Source: Gnetum montanum
Taxonomy: Eukaryota > Streptophyta > Gnetopsida > Gnetales > Gnetaceae
DNA: 64,000 nucleotides
Assembly (NCBI GenBank): GCA_015680685.1
Contig: MNCI01026259.1
Span: 50,580 to 114,579, forward strand
Direction of reading: 5' to 3'
Part shown: piece after piece, positions 36,011 to 47,075 of the stretch
Position numbering within the stretch: the first letter of the stretch is position 1
Layout of the letters: each line of letters opens with the position of its first letter
Notes under the pieces: generated by a model
Told to the model about the DNA's origin: nothing
Databases searched by the model: none
Seen by the model: the letters and a program-made list of their open reading frames with translations, nothing else
Made by a program: the position numbers and the translations under genes

Positions 36011-39000
36011 ATGAATGCATACGATCATCTTCATTTGCCCTTGGTCTTGACTAAACCTTATGGTGATTCTATGATATGCATAAATACTAAACTCCTAGAC
36101 TTTGAGCCTATAGCTTATGACACAAAGATAGCATCCCTAGAGACATCTCTAGATTGGCCAGACCATCTAGTAAGAGCTCTAGATCTAGAGGTAGGTGACA
36201 TAACCAAGGATCCCCTTGTTGAAGTGCTTGCAATAACATGTAAAGGTAAGGCAAAGACATTGAAACTTAGTTCCTTATTAGAGCCTAAAATCCAAAAAAG
36301 CATCTCAAAAGTCCTCAATGATAACATCAAGGGATTTTCATGGTCCTACAAGGACATGCCTAGCTTGGACCCTCGCATAATACAACACAACATTATCCTC
36401 GATCCTCGCATAAAACTAGTCAAATAGAAAGTGTGCAAGGTCAAACCTAGGTGGCATTGGTAGTTCGTGATGAAATCACTAAGCTTTACAAAGCTAGTTT
36501 CATTTGGGCAGTTGACTACACAAAGTGGGTTTAAAACATCGTATTTTTTCCTAAGAAAAATGAAAGCATATGCATTTGCATAGACTTATAAGATCTAAAT
36601 AAGGTGACCATCAAAGATAACTTCCCATTGCCGAGTATTAACCAACTCATCGATACTATGGTCGATCATGCCTTGTTGTCCTTTATGGATGGGTTCTTAG
36701 GGTACAACTAAATTCGCATCAACCCAGAGCATTAACTCAACACCACCTTCATGACCCCTTGGGGTACGTTTTGCTATACAATTATGTCTTTCAAACTAAA
36801 GAATGCAAGAGCAACGAACCAATGTGCAATGACATATATATCTACTAGACTTCCTCAATGACTATGTCAATGACATAGTAGTTAAGTTCAAGATGGCTCA
36901 CAACCACATAGATGACTTAAACCATGTTCTCAAATGTTTTCTTAGACATAACCTTAGGCTAAACTCTAAGAAGTGTGTCTTCAGCGTCAAGATTGGTCAC
37001 ATGCTAGGCTTTGTAGCATTAGTAGGTATATGTGTAGACCCTAATAAGGTTAAGGCTATCACCAACTTAACACCATTGGCAAACCTTAAGGAGCTACATA
37101 GGTTACAAGGAAGATTACAATTCATACAAAGTTTTATCACAAGGTTGATTGATAAGTTGTTGCTGATGCAACATTTGCTCAAAAAGGGAGCCCATTTTGA
37201 ATGGATGACTCAATGCCAAGAGGCATTTGACAATCTCAAAAAAGAGTTGGCTTAACTTTCAACAGTCTACCTACCGTAAGGAGATAAGCCATTCTACATG
37301 TACCTTGTGACCTTGGACACATCCATCGCTTCTCTGCTTTGCCAAAAGTGAGATAATGGTTCGGAGGTCCTTGTTTACTACTTAAGCCATGCACTAGTGG
37401 CCCATGAAGCAAAATATAATGATGTGAAGAAGAACTATCTTGCCTTATTCTTTGCACTCAAGAAATGGAGGCATTATCTTTTCCATAGTTAAGTTAACAT
37501 TATCTGCAAAAGCAACATACTCTAGGCGATTACTACAAACATATACAAAAGTAGTCAAATTGCATGATGGAAGGCAATAATCATGGAGTTTGACCTGTAC
37601 TACATAGCTGAAGAATCTACAAAGGGTCAAGTAATAGCTGCATAACTCACAACTTCACCCAAAGATAATTAAGCAATAATAGATCTAGAATTTTTCGATG
37701 AGCATGTCAATAGCATAAGCCAAGTACTTACAAACTTTGAGGTAGTTTTACACTTTAATGGTGCTTCCATCGCACAAGGTGGTAGTGCTACTATTGTCAT
37801 CATGTTTCCCTTTGAGGAGATCCAACCCTTTATGTATCACTTTGCATTTCCTTGCATGAACAATGTAGTAGAGTATGAAGGTCTCCTTAGAGGTATCTTA
37901 GCAGCTTGTGATTTAGGAATTAAAAACATAGCAATTTAAGGTAATTCACAACTTGTTTTCAACCAAATTATAGAGGTTTATGCTTGCAAAACACAACATT
38001 TACAACCTTACTGTGACTTGGTAAAACACCTGCTCAAGGAGTTTGCAACTGTAGATGTCCAACACATTCCCCATAATAAGAACACCATTGTTGATGCATT
38101 AGGCACCTTAGCCTTAAGCATAGCACCCAACATGTTTTTTGCATTACCTACTTCAATAATGAATAGAACTAAACCTATTACTCAAACAAGCATAGCTCAT
38201 GCCCAGGAGTGGTATGAAAATATTACAAAGTACCTCCAATAGGGTGAGCCTCCGCAACACATAGCCTCCACCCAAAAATATGCAACGTGAAAATGACCTC
38301 GATAGTACATCCTTGTGGGTGATAGCACCTTATGTTGTAGACCCTATGATGGAATATTGCTGACTTGCATTAGTGGTAGTGAAGTGCAAACAATCATTGA
38401 TCAAGTCCATGAGGGACTATGCAGAGGTCATATAGCACCCAAGGCAATGGCAGTAAAAATTAGATGCTTATGCTACTACTAGCCTTACATGAAGCATGAT
38501 TGCATTTCCAAGGTCAAGACGCATGACGTGTGTTAGCCACATGGCAACTTAATGCACATGCCACCCACTGAATTACATACTACATAGATCACATGGTTGT
38601 TCCAATGTTGGGGGTTAGATATCATACGACCTATAATTCCTAAGTCTTTTATAGGATATAGCTTCATCGTAACTACAACCGAGTACTTTACCAAGTGGGT
38701 TGAAGCCATTCACCTTAGGAAGACAACATCACAATAGGTTTGCAAATTTATCCTTAACAACATAATGACTCGACTTGGTCTACCCATGGCTATAGTCATA
38801 GACAATGGCCCACAATTTAGTAGTATAGAAACTAAGGCCTTCTATGAACACCTTGGCATTAAACATTCCTTTTCATCACCATACTACCCACAAGCAAACA
38901 ACCAATTGGAGGCTATGAACAAAGTCATCATCAAGCTTCTGAAGAGGATCCTTAGCAACAACAAAAAACGATGGCATGAACAACTAGTTTACATGCTATG

Positions 39001-39451
39001 GGCCTACTACATGACATGCAAAGCAGCAATAGGTAAGATGCCATATAGTCTTGTGTATGGATCTGAAGTAATGTTACTGCTTAAATTACAGGTCCCATCG
39101 CTCCACATGAACCTCTCGAGCTTCATTGATGAAGTTTAGAATAATGAGTTGAGAACCATTAACCTCGACTCTATAAAGGAGGAGTGCATGTAAAAACTTG
39201 ATCACATCGAGTGGTACCAAGACAAGCAGTGGTAAAAACATTGAAACAATAAACATCAACACCCAAACAAGAAGGGGAACCTAGTCCTCAAGGTCATTCA
39301 CAAACTTGCAAACAAATTCTTAGCTAAGTGGGACGGGTCTTTCTTGGTCACAAAGGCCTATGACAATGGGGCATTCAATCTTGCTAACCTAGATAGTAAT
39401 GAATTTTCCAATCCAATCAACAACTCATACCTAAAGCTGTACTACACCTAG
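36011..39451 (+). pseudogene. Pol of element B: RT, dual RNase H, integrase; inactive
   Basis: Starts with ATG 36011 (MNAYDHLHLPLVLTK) and ends KLYYT at TAG 39449-39451. Order: N-terminal part 36011-36427; RT about 36430-37255, with the catalytic YVDD box changed to YVND at 36863-36874; Ty3 RNase H about 37280-37640 (YYLSHALVAHEAK); an archaeal-type second RNase H about 37740-38130 (NNVVEYEGLLRGILAACDLG, then DVQHIPHNKN); integrase about 38330-39140, with the open part at 38765-39139 holding DNGPQFSS, SSPYYPQANNQLEA and a glutamate at the third catalytic position. Pol begins with its own ATG after a 5.7 kb gap from gag-protease, so expression would need a spliced or separate transcript. The dual RNase H marks the Tat lineage. 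Confidence 0.75.
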
Positions 39452-39479
39452 TATGTAGTGTCATGCCAACAATAAAGCA

Positions 39480-39795
39480 AGGTAAGCAAACGTCCACTAC
39501 AACATTAAACTAGCATAGAACATCCACTACAACGTTAAACTAGCACAAAACATCTGCTACAACATTAAATTAGCATAAAATTTCCTTGGGCTATGACATT
39601 AAACTGGCACCCACAACATGGTTTGCTATGACCCTAAACTAGCGATCCACCATCCACTACAACATTAGACTAGCACAACAGTCTGCTACGATCTTAAACT
39701 AACACATCACAATCTACCAAAACCTTAAACTGGGTTCATGGTCTACTAGGACCTTAAACTAGCACAACATGCAGTCTACCAAGACTTAAAACTAG
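39480..39795 (+). repeat. TTAAACTAGC spacer repeats after pol (element B)
   Basis: About ten copies of a unit like 'ccactacaacattaaactagca' follow the pol stop at irregular 30-40 bp spacing. This is the largest array of this motif in the window. Confidence 0.7.
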
Positions 39796-41346
39796 GTTCA
39801 TAGTTCAACATCCATAGTTCAACAAACATAGTTCTACAGACAAGCAAGCATAAATACTTCTAACCATCCATTGCCTACTCACACCTGTTGGGTAGGATGG
39901 GGTGGGATGCTGCAATTCTAGAATGAAGTTCACATCATCAAGAAAAAGTCCTCTAAAACCTTTACAGGGTCACCATTCTAAACATCTTGCTGATCTTCTA
40001 GAGATGCCTTCAGGCATCTTGCTAACCTTCTAGAGCTATCGCCACCATCACTAATCATCTTGGTTAGAGCTCTCACCATCAACATCACTTGCTAGAGAAC
40101 CATTGGTATTGTGGCTCAACCATAGCACTACCATCCTCCAGCCCTCACCATTTCCTAGGCTTAGAAGAGCATCCAGCACCATGGCTCCATGCCATACCAC
40201 TGGGTCTTCTAGCTCTTGTCCTTGGTGAGGACTCCTGAGCACCTGCATTACCAACACCTCAAGCTACTTGAGTACTCACTTCTAGTGTGGTTGTTGGAGC
40301 TTTTACAACTTTCCACCACTGATGCCTGCACTAGCCTTTCTACATTGGACATTACATGCACCTGTAACTAACATAGCATTTGCGGCCCTTGTAGTGCCCT
40401 TGCAAATAGGAGTTCGCCTTTATCTCACATGGTGTGGTTGTTTTTCTTATTTTTTCTATGTTGCATTTGCAAGATGAAGCCTTAATGACATTGTTCAAAG
40501 ATGTATTTCATCATGGTGGCAAGTCATCACACTACTCTGATGTGTCCCATTTGACTTGCCAAGCTACTCAAGAGTGCACATCCCCACTACCCCATTATAG
40601 CCCATTCGCATTTACTCCTTTGCCTTACATTTTCCCACATTCCCTACAAGCCTCTTTAATGAACATGGCACCCAATTTTCAATCAATCATAGAACCTATG
40701 ATGGACGTAATGCAACTCATCCCATGGAGAGCCTTTGTAGGCTAGTCAAAGGCTAAGCGAATGTAATGCAACTCATCCTAAGGAGGAAATACCTATCCTA
40801 CAAATGTGATGTGGTTTCCTCTAAACATTTTGTTGAACGACATGCAAGTTGTCTAGCAACAAACATCTCCTAGTTTTAAAAACAAAAGGAAGATGCAAGA
40901 GAAGAAAATATTTCAAAAAAAAAAGACACAAAATGGGACAAAACAAGTGCCCAAGCAGAAAAAAAGAGCAAGCAAAGATTTCGTTTTACAACTGGACTAA
41001 CCTTGAATCAACCATCTCACAAGCACTTTGACAAGAGGTCAAAATCTCAGGGGTAGGTCATCTCTATGTGTTGACTCTCTCACAAGACTCCAACGAGGGA
41101 TCACACTTTGGTAATAAGCCATAATGGTGCTACCTCTTACAACCGTATGCACAATTAAAATCCTTCCTACTTGCTATCCCTTGGTCCATCTCCTTAACCT
41201 ACTCCCTACCATACTTTTTTCCCTTAGCACTCTCAAGCATGGTGAAGCATTGTTCGATCAAGCACTGACAAGCAGTGTTGGTGTCTTGTCAAACATGGTG
41301 TTTCGTATTCTTTTTCAACATCTCTTGGGCCACTCCTCCAAACATC

Positions 41347-41358
41347 AACAAAGAGGGG
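41347..41358 (+). other. Polypurine tract of element B
   Basis: Text matching AACAAAGAGGGG stands just before the 3' LTR start TGAAACACC at 41363, as at 23902-23913. Confidence 0.6.
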
Positions 41359-41362
41359 CTAA

Positions 41363-43250
41363 TGAAACACCACCAATTTTGGGCTTCTACATTTCAACAA
41401 AAAATTTGTCTAAGCGCCAAAACTTGGTAAATTTTTCAAGTGTTAGCGCTACGCTCCCTAGCGTAGCTATTGTAGCATGCAACAAGGCCTATTTTGCAAA
41501 AATTTTCTAAGTGTCAATAGAAACTACATGAAACTTTTTCTAAGTGTGTTGCTACACTCTCATTCCACTTGCTACGTTTCCCAATGTAGCCAGCATAGCA
41601 CACACTTCCATGGCCAGTTTGCCCAAGTGCCAAGCCAGAAGTGGTCAAGGATTGATTGGGATGAATGTAATAATTTGGAAAATTTTCTATCTCTCCGATT
41701 GTCACACTGGCTACGCTTCTCAACATAGCTAATGTAGCACATGTTCCAATGGCTAGTTCACCAAGTGCTAGGCCAAAGGTTGTTAAGATTGCTTAGGTTG
41801 CCAAAAATAGTTTGGCAAACTTGCTATCATTTTGGGGTTGCTACACTCCCCAGTGTAGCCAACGTAGCACATTTTTTAGTGCTCATTTTTGCCTAAGTGT
41901 TAGGAAAGAATCTATCAAGCTAGATCAACATGAAATGGATATTTGACAAATTTTCTAACTCCTAAGGCTACCTCTCCTGCTACACCCCTAAGTGTAGCCA
42001 GTGTACCATTAAAAAACTACAAATTTTGTCAAATTTTAAATAAGTATCCTTGCTACACTCCCCAGTGTAGCTAGCATAACCAATGTTGAAGATCAAAATT
42101 GTGCAAAATTTGACTAAGTGTTATGTTATGCTCTAGAGTGTAGCCATCTTAACACTAGAAAAAAGCCTCAGAAAGCCTCTAGAAATTAGCATCAACCTTC
42201 ATCTTATCTTCGACATTCCTCTAGCAAGTAGGATCAATGATTTGTATCTCTTTTGCATCACCATTAATCACCAAAATTATTCCTACACTTAACCCTACTC
42301 AAAAAAGGGGAAGACATAGTCCTAGAGCCTAGCCTCCAAGTTGCACTATTTTACATTGTTTGTAGGTACATTGCGATCATTTAAACTCTAGCACATGTAA
42401 TTTTAGTAGTATGATCATAGTTTAGCAATCTCTGGGGACCCGTGGTAGTTCTTTAGAGTGTAACACTTTGCTACTCTCATGGAAGCATAGCAAAGCTCAA
42501 TGTAATCCCATCTAACCCTCCTTGCCATGTGGTGCCTAATTCGCATTTCACGCTAACCCTAGCCCTATAAGTACCCCTACATTTAGCACTCTAGGGGTGG
42601 GGCAAATCAAAAGAGCATTAAGCATCTTGAATTTCTAAGCATCCTTGGCATTCTTGCACCTGAGCACCTAAGTTTTGCACCTTGGCACCTCCCAAAACAT
42701 AGTCCACCATTGCACCCATAAAATACGGCAATAGCCAACCCAGCAGGTTCAGTCTCCATAATAGCCATTAGTTCCATGTCTTGGGCATCCCAAAGAGTAT
42801 GACTACACTGCTACATTGCCACTATGCCTACCTATACACTGCATTCCGCTCTTACCTCTTTTCCTGCAATAGTTACGCTCCCCTATTTGGGGTGATGCAC
42901 TTTTTTTCTCAAGTTCCATTGCATTTCTCAAGCATTTTTCTTTGGTATTTAGTGTAACACTTATAATTTCTTACTATTTCATACATATTTAAATATTTAC
43001 ATCATCGTTCGTAGGTCTGGACACCCCACTACACTCTAGCTTAGCTGGCCCTAGTGCCCACACGTAACACAGTATAAACCCCTCTTACACACAGTCGTCT
43101 TAATAACATGTAAGTCCCTATTTGATTGACAAGACCATTCAAGGAACCTTGTTTTCATTTCTTAGCACAACCCTTGCACAAATTTTGGGCTAGGCTATAT
43201 TCCCACCAACCTTTTGGTGTTCCATCCACCGACGATTTTGGATGTCACAA
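41363..43250 (+). repeat. 3' LTR of element B
   Basis: Starts TGAAACACCACC at 41363. The hairpin array at about 41447-42150 matches the 5' LTR. A promoter core, ccctataagtacccctac (42563-42580), matches the element E LTR and is missing from the 5' LTR. A further TATAAAC is at 43073-43079. The end is set near 43250, where similarity to the 5' LTR end fades. Confidence 0.62.
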
Positions 43251-43740
43251 TAGTTTCTTGGAGCCTTCCAATATGGAACCCTTGCAACCTTGTTACCCCA
43301 TTTGTTATCCCCTTGAGACTTGGGAAATTTTTGTGTCAATGCTACATTTTTTGGATTACCAACCCCCCAATGTGAAGTAATTTGACAACCAAATTTTTCA
43401 CCTTTCAACAGTGACCAAGTTACAAATATGAAGTTTGCAATAGATGAGGTTCAAAAACATTAGGAGTGGCTTAGCACCTAGATCATGGAGCAGATCACAT
43501 TGGCTTCAACAAGCTTTGAACTCCTGCCACAGTGAATCCCCCCTTTGCTCTCTCATAGGAATTTCTTTTACACATTTTTGAAACTCATTCTTTATTATTT
43601 TAGTAAATTTTAAAGTTTCATTTTGTGTGCAATCTACATTTTCTTTCCATTTTTCACATCTGTAACTTTTTGCATTTTATTTTCTCAATCCACCATTTTG
43701 CATTTCATAAGTCCCTAGGTGATCTCTTAGTTTTTTAGTG
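43251..43740. other. AT-rich spacer between elements B and C
   Basis: No coding region is supported. It probably contains the broken 3' end of element C, whose accessory ORF tail and 3' LTR are missing here, but I see no match to the corresponding part of element 1. Confidence 0.35.
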
Positions 43741-45133
43741 ATTTATTTTTCCAATTACAACATCAGCAACAACTTCAATCATCATCTCTTGCCCTTAGTA
43801 CTACATCACTAGGACAATTGCCCCCTCATCCTCCTCCAAACATACCCAAAAGGTAGCAACATTTCCAAAGATTTCTAGAAATTACTACTACTACTTCAAG
43901 AGGGATATCATTACCTCTCAAGTGCTCAGATTCAACCTTATAGGCACCTTAATTCATTGGGTAGAAAATATTGGTGCACTATCCTCCATTTGGCTTATGG
44001 TTCAAGCCACTTCATTGAGGTGGCTCATGGCTAGTTGATACATAAATGGATTACCATCAATTGTTCTTGTCTACTACTATAGAAGCTACTCATGGAGTTC
44101 ATGCATGCACTTAATGGTAGTGCATGACTCTAGCTTTATTTCATAAGTGGGTGGTGGAGGTGGTGGTTGCTACTCCTCTTATTAGATCACCTTTGTAGCT
44201 AATTTTTCCTTCATCATCTTTTCCTAGGAAGTAATTGGAGCATGATGAACTGCATCATTGGTGTAGTAGGCTATACCTCTCCTTTTGTACAATTTTTTAA
44301 TAAGGCATGAAAAGGGTAGTGCCTTCCTTCCACATTCATTCTCCTTGAAGTGTTTTTCTATATCTAAATAGATTAACTATGGAAGATTGATGAGGAATCT
44401 TCCACTTAGAGCAGTTCATGCCTGGCTAAAGAAGGTTGTGACCTTGCTGGGCCTCATCATTGGATTGAGGTGAAAGGCTATGATTTTGAAATAGGCACAT
44501 TCATTATTTTGAGTGCACCAAAATCCTTGCAATCCACTCCATAACATTGTTGTGTCCATTCTTTCTTGACACTTGGATCTACCTACACTAGAATTTAGGC
44601 TAGAGTGGTTTCAGTTTTAGGTAACTCGAGGGCCTTAGAGATTGCTTTCACTAAGTAGAACATAGTTACATCCTTGATTTTGATCATGGCATCAGCTTGC
44701 TTATTTCTTCAAAAGAGATATGTCTCTCACATGTACCACTCCTAACTAGAAGTGATGATGGGCCACATGGAAGAGTTCGGTAGTTGCATCTTAATTTCTA
44801 GAGGAGCAAACTCAAAGAAGGTTCCAAAGTTCAACTCCTGAAGCATATATTTCTAAACCTCCTTGCATGCAATTTGCCCTAGGCAAGCCTCCATCAAGAT
44901 GACCTTAAGATTTAGTCTTGATTAAGATGCCTCATCTTAGTGGGATTATTCAGTTGTAGCCACTTTGAAAATCTATTTGATAGACTCTAGTTTGGGCTCC
45001 TCCTGAAGAGGTCCTATTGCATGGATTTCAACTACCTACTCCTAGGGTTGTTCTTGGCTCCTTTTGATTCTTGGTCATTTGTCTCTCAGTTGGATGGTCC
45101 TCCTTCTTGCGAATTCTTTTCCTTTGGTGCCAT
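43741..45133 (-). pseudogene. Accessory ORF of element C, truncated and decayed
   Basis: Starts at ATG 45133 with MAPKEKNSQEGG, the counterpart of MAPK at 5066 in element 1. The block at about 44860-44540 (EFAPLEIKMQLPNSSMWPI, ETYLF, then KAISKALELPKTE) parallels EFAPKAIRGHLKGSPLWPTL and its sequel in element 1. Downstream homology fades by 43741, where the coiled-coil part would begin. Stops are frequent. Function is unknown; the plant-transposon-protein resemblance is tentative, as for element 1. Confidence 0.55.
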
Positions 45134-45565
45134 TTGTGATCATAACAAAACCAAGGATTAGCATGTGATGTGTAATTTATAATGTTAAAGTACCTTATCT
45201 CATTGGTTGGTTACACTTGGCTAAGTTATGACCATGGCAAATTGAATATTTTAATATTCATTGATTAATAAGGTTACCAAAGTTTTTTTGAAGGGTTTAA
45301 CTTCATAAATTGATTATTTTAATGCTTATTTATTAGTTAAACCTTTGTGGAAGTTAGAAAAATTATTTTAAAAAATTCGTCAAAAACCTAGGATTTGTGC
45401 ACCCCACGACATAGAGCTTAACTTCGATAGTTGCAAGACTAAAGAATGAGGTAAATTGGACAAATGATTTGAAATTTATGGGCCTTGGAAGGTTCTAGGC
45501 TCTAAAAAATTATAAAATTCCCCTTTTTTTGAGAAAATGTGCAAAAATCACTAAGTATTCACCAA

Positions 45566-45632
45566 TATTTATAGGATTTTTAGGCTACATCAATGGGATG
45601 ACATCAACACAGCCCCTCTCGTCGACAAAGTT
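45566..45632 (-). promoter_or_regulatory. Internal promoter-like region of element C accessory ORF
   Basis: TATAAATA (minus) lies at 45566-45573 within CCTATAAATATTGG. Upstream on that strand are acatcaatggg, gacatcaac, ctcgtcgacaaagttgat (about 45585-45632). The same TCGAC / TTGATG / CATCAA words fill the U3 of the C and D LTRs (54226-54290, 63405-63535). The accessory ORF start is about 430 bp downstream. Confidence 0.5.
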
Positions 45633-45639
45633 GATAGAG

Positions 45640-47070
45640 AAAATTTTTCACTTGTAAAAATAATGAAGAAAACAAGAGTTTAAGTGAGAAATGAATGTTT
45701 TTGGAGACCCAAAAATGTCATGAACATGAAGAAATAATGGAAGAGTGTTAGATCATTCAAAGGAGATGAAAGCTAGAGAATAAATTGAACGAGTGCATAT
45801 TTGGATGCAACCGATGGGATGCACAAGGGATTTGATTGAAAAAATGCCTAAGGATAAGGAACTTAACTAGCCCCAACCAAGAGGTATGCAAGTGGATCCT
45901 CACCATAGTAAGCTCATGCCCTTAATGCCCTTGGATGCCTTCAAACCAAGGAGTCTGTGGACCCCATGGATGATTAATGGTTGTGGAAAGTTAAGGACTA
46001 AATCCCATAAGAATCTACCTAAGAATTTTAAAACATAAAACTAAGACATCGAACAAAACCATGAAAAATCAATAGTGAGGTAAATTATGGGAAGAAATAG
46101 TGGTTGAAGGAGAAGGTGCAATGGAGTCCCGAATCATGGTCATATGAAGTCCCTTGTGGATTTTTGTGGTTAAAGTGACTCGATAATGACCATCCTTAGT
46201 CAAAATCAAAACCAACCACTTTTAATTATTTTGCATCAATACTCTAAGACTAGTCCATGTCCTCAAGACACAAGAATGCTCCCACAAATCAATCACCATT
46301 TCTAAAAGAGATGAAAAGAGAAGTAGGAAGTGAGAAAATGCCTTAGTTAGAGGGGACCTTTAGGCACAGGTAACATGTATTTCTAGTCCCATAAATAGTG
46401 CTTGTAGCCCATTATTGAGGCTACGGGATGTGCTTTGAATTTCCATATTTTTTTTTAATTTTAGATTTTTATGATTTTTGGATGGGACCTTTAACTTCCT
46501 ATTATTGGTCAATGGTAGAATGGTGAGAAATCCATGGAAATACTCATGCAATCAAGAGGATAGGTAAGTACAAATAGCATTAAATCCCCTTGAAGTCACA
46601 CCCTTGTCTATCTATTTAATCCTTCCCAAGTTCAGAAACTACCAAGGTCACAAGTTCATTAAAAGTTTTTATTAAGAAAGGAACCTCATATTTCCAAAAC
46701 AAGAAATACTATAGAGTTTTCTAGATGGGTGGATGACAAGGACTCACTACCTATTTTATGAAAAAGAAACCATGTCTTACTTATCAATATCAAAATTCAA
46801 AGATAGAATCCAAACATTAGCAATCAAATAACATTAAGTACACACCAACTTAGCAAATAGCTACAGCATCATTGTGTCTTGTTGGTAATAAAGGAATAGA
46901 AGATAAACATAAGAAAAACACAAACCAAAATAAAGTAAAATATATAAGAAACTGTAAAATATTTTAAAAAGGAAAAATTTACTAAAAGATGTAAAACAAA
47001 AATGGTGTAAAATAAAAAGGTGCAAAAAACAACAAAGTGTAAAATAAAAAAAATGTAAAAAGTAAGTCAT
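45640..47070 (-). other. Non-coding post-pol spacer of element C
   Basis: No reading frame is supported. Its A-rich section (46890-47060) and the text near 46340-46620 resemble 6455-7000 of element 1. Confidence 0.45.
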
Positions 47071-47075
47071 GTTAA

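Larger units (their letters stand above)
23918..43250 (+). mobile_element. Element B: near-complete Tat-like Ty3/gypsy retrotransposon
   Basis: Order on the plus strand: 5' LTR, primer site, gag-protease (26611-30305), spacer repeats, an accessory ORF on the opposite strand (35336-30983), spacer repeat, pol (36011-39451), spacer repeats, polypurine tract and 3' LTR (41363 to about 43250). The total of about 19.3 kb is large but within the range known for Tat-lineage giants. The assignment rests on the dual RNase H domains and gag type. Placing an antisense ORF between protease and RT is unusual; relatives usually carry extra ORFs at the ends. It is inactive: the RT active site and many codons are lost. 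Confidence 0.72.

Noticed and set aside
39480-39795. Possible CRISPR-like array
   Set aside because: Repeats are short, degenerate and irregularly spaced, in a plant element; they belong to the TTAAACTAGC spacer family.
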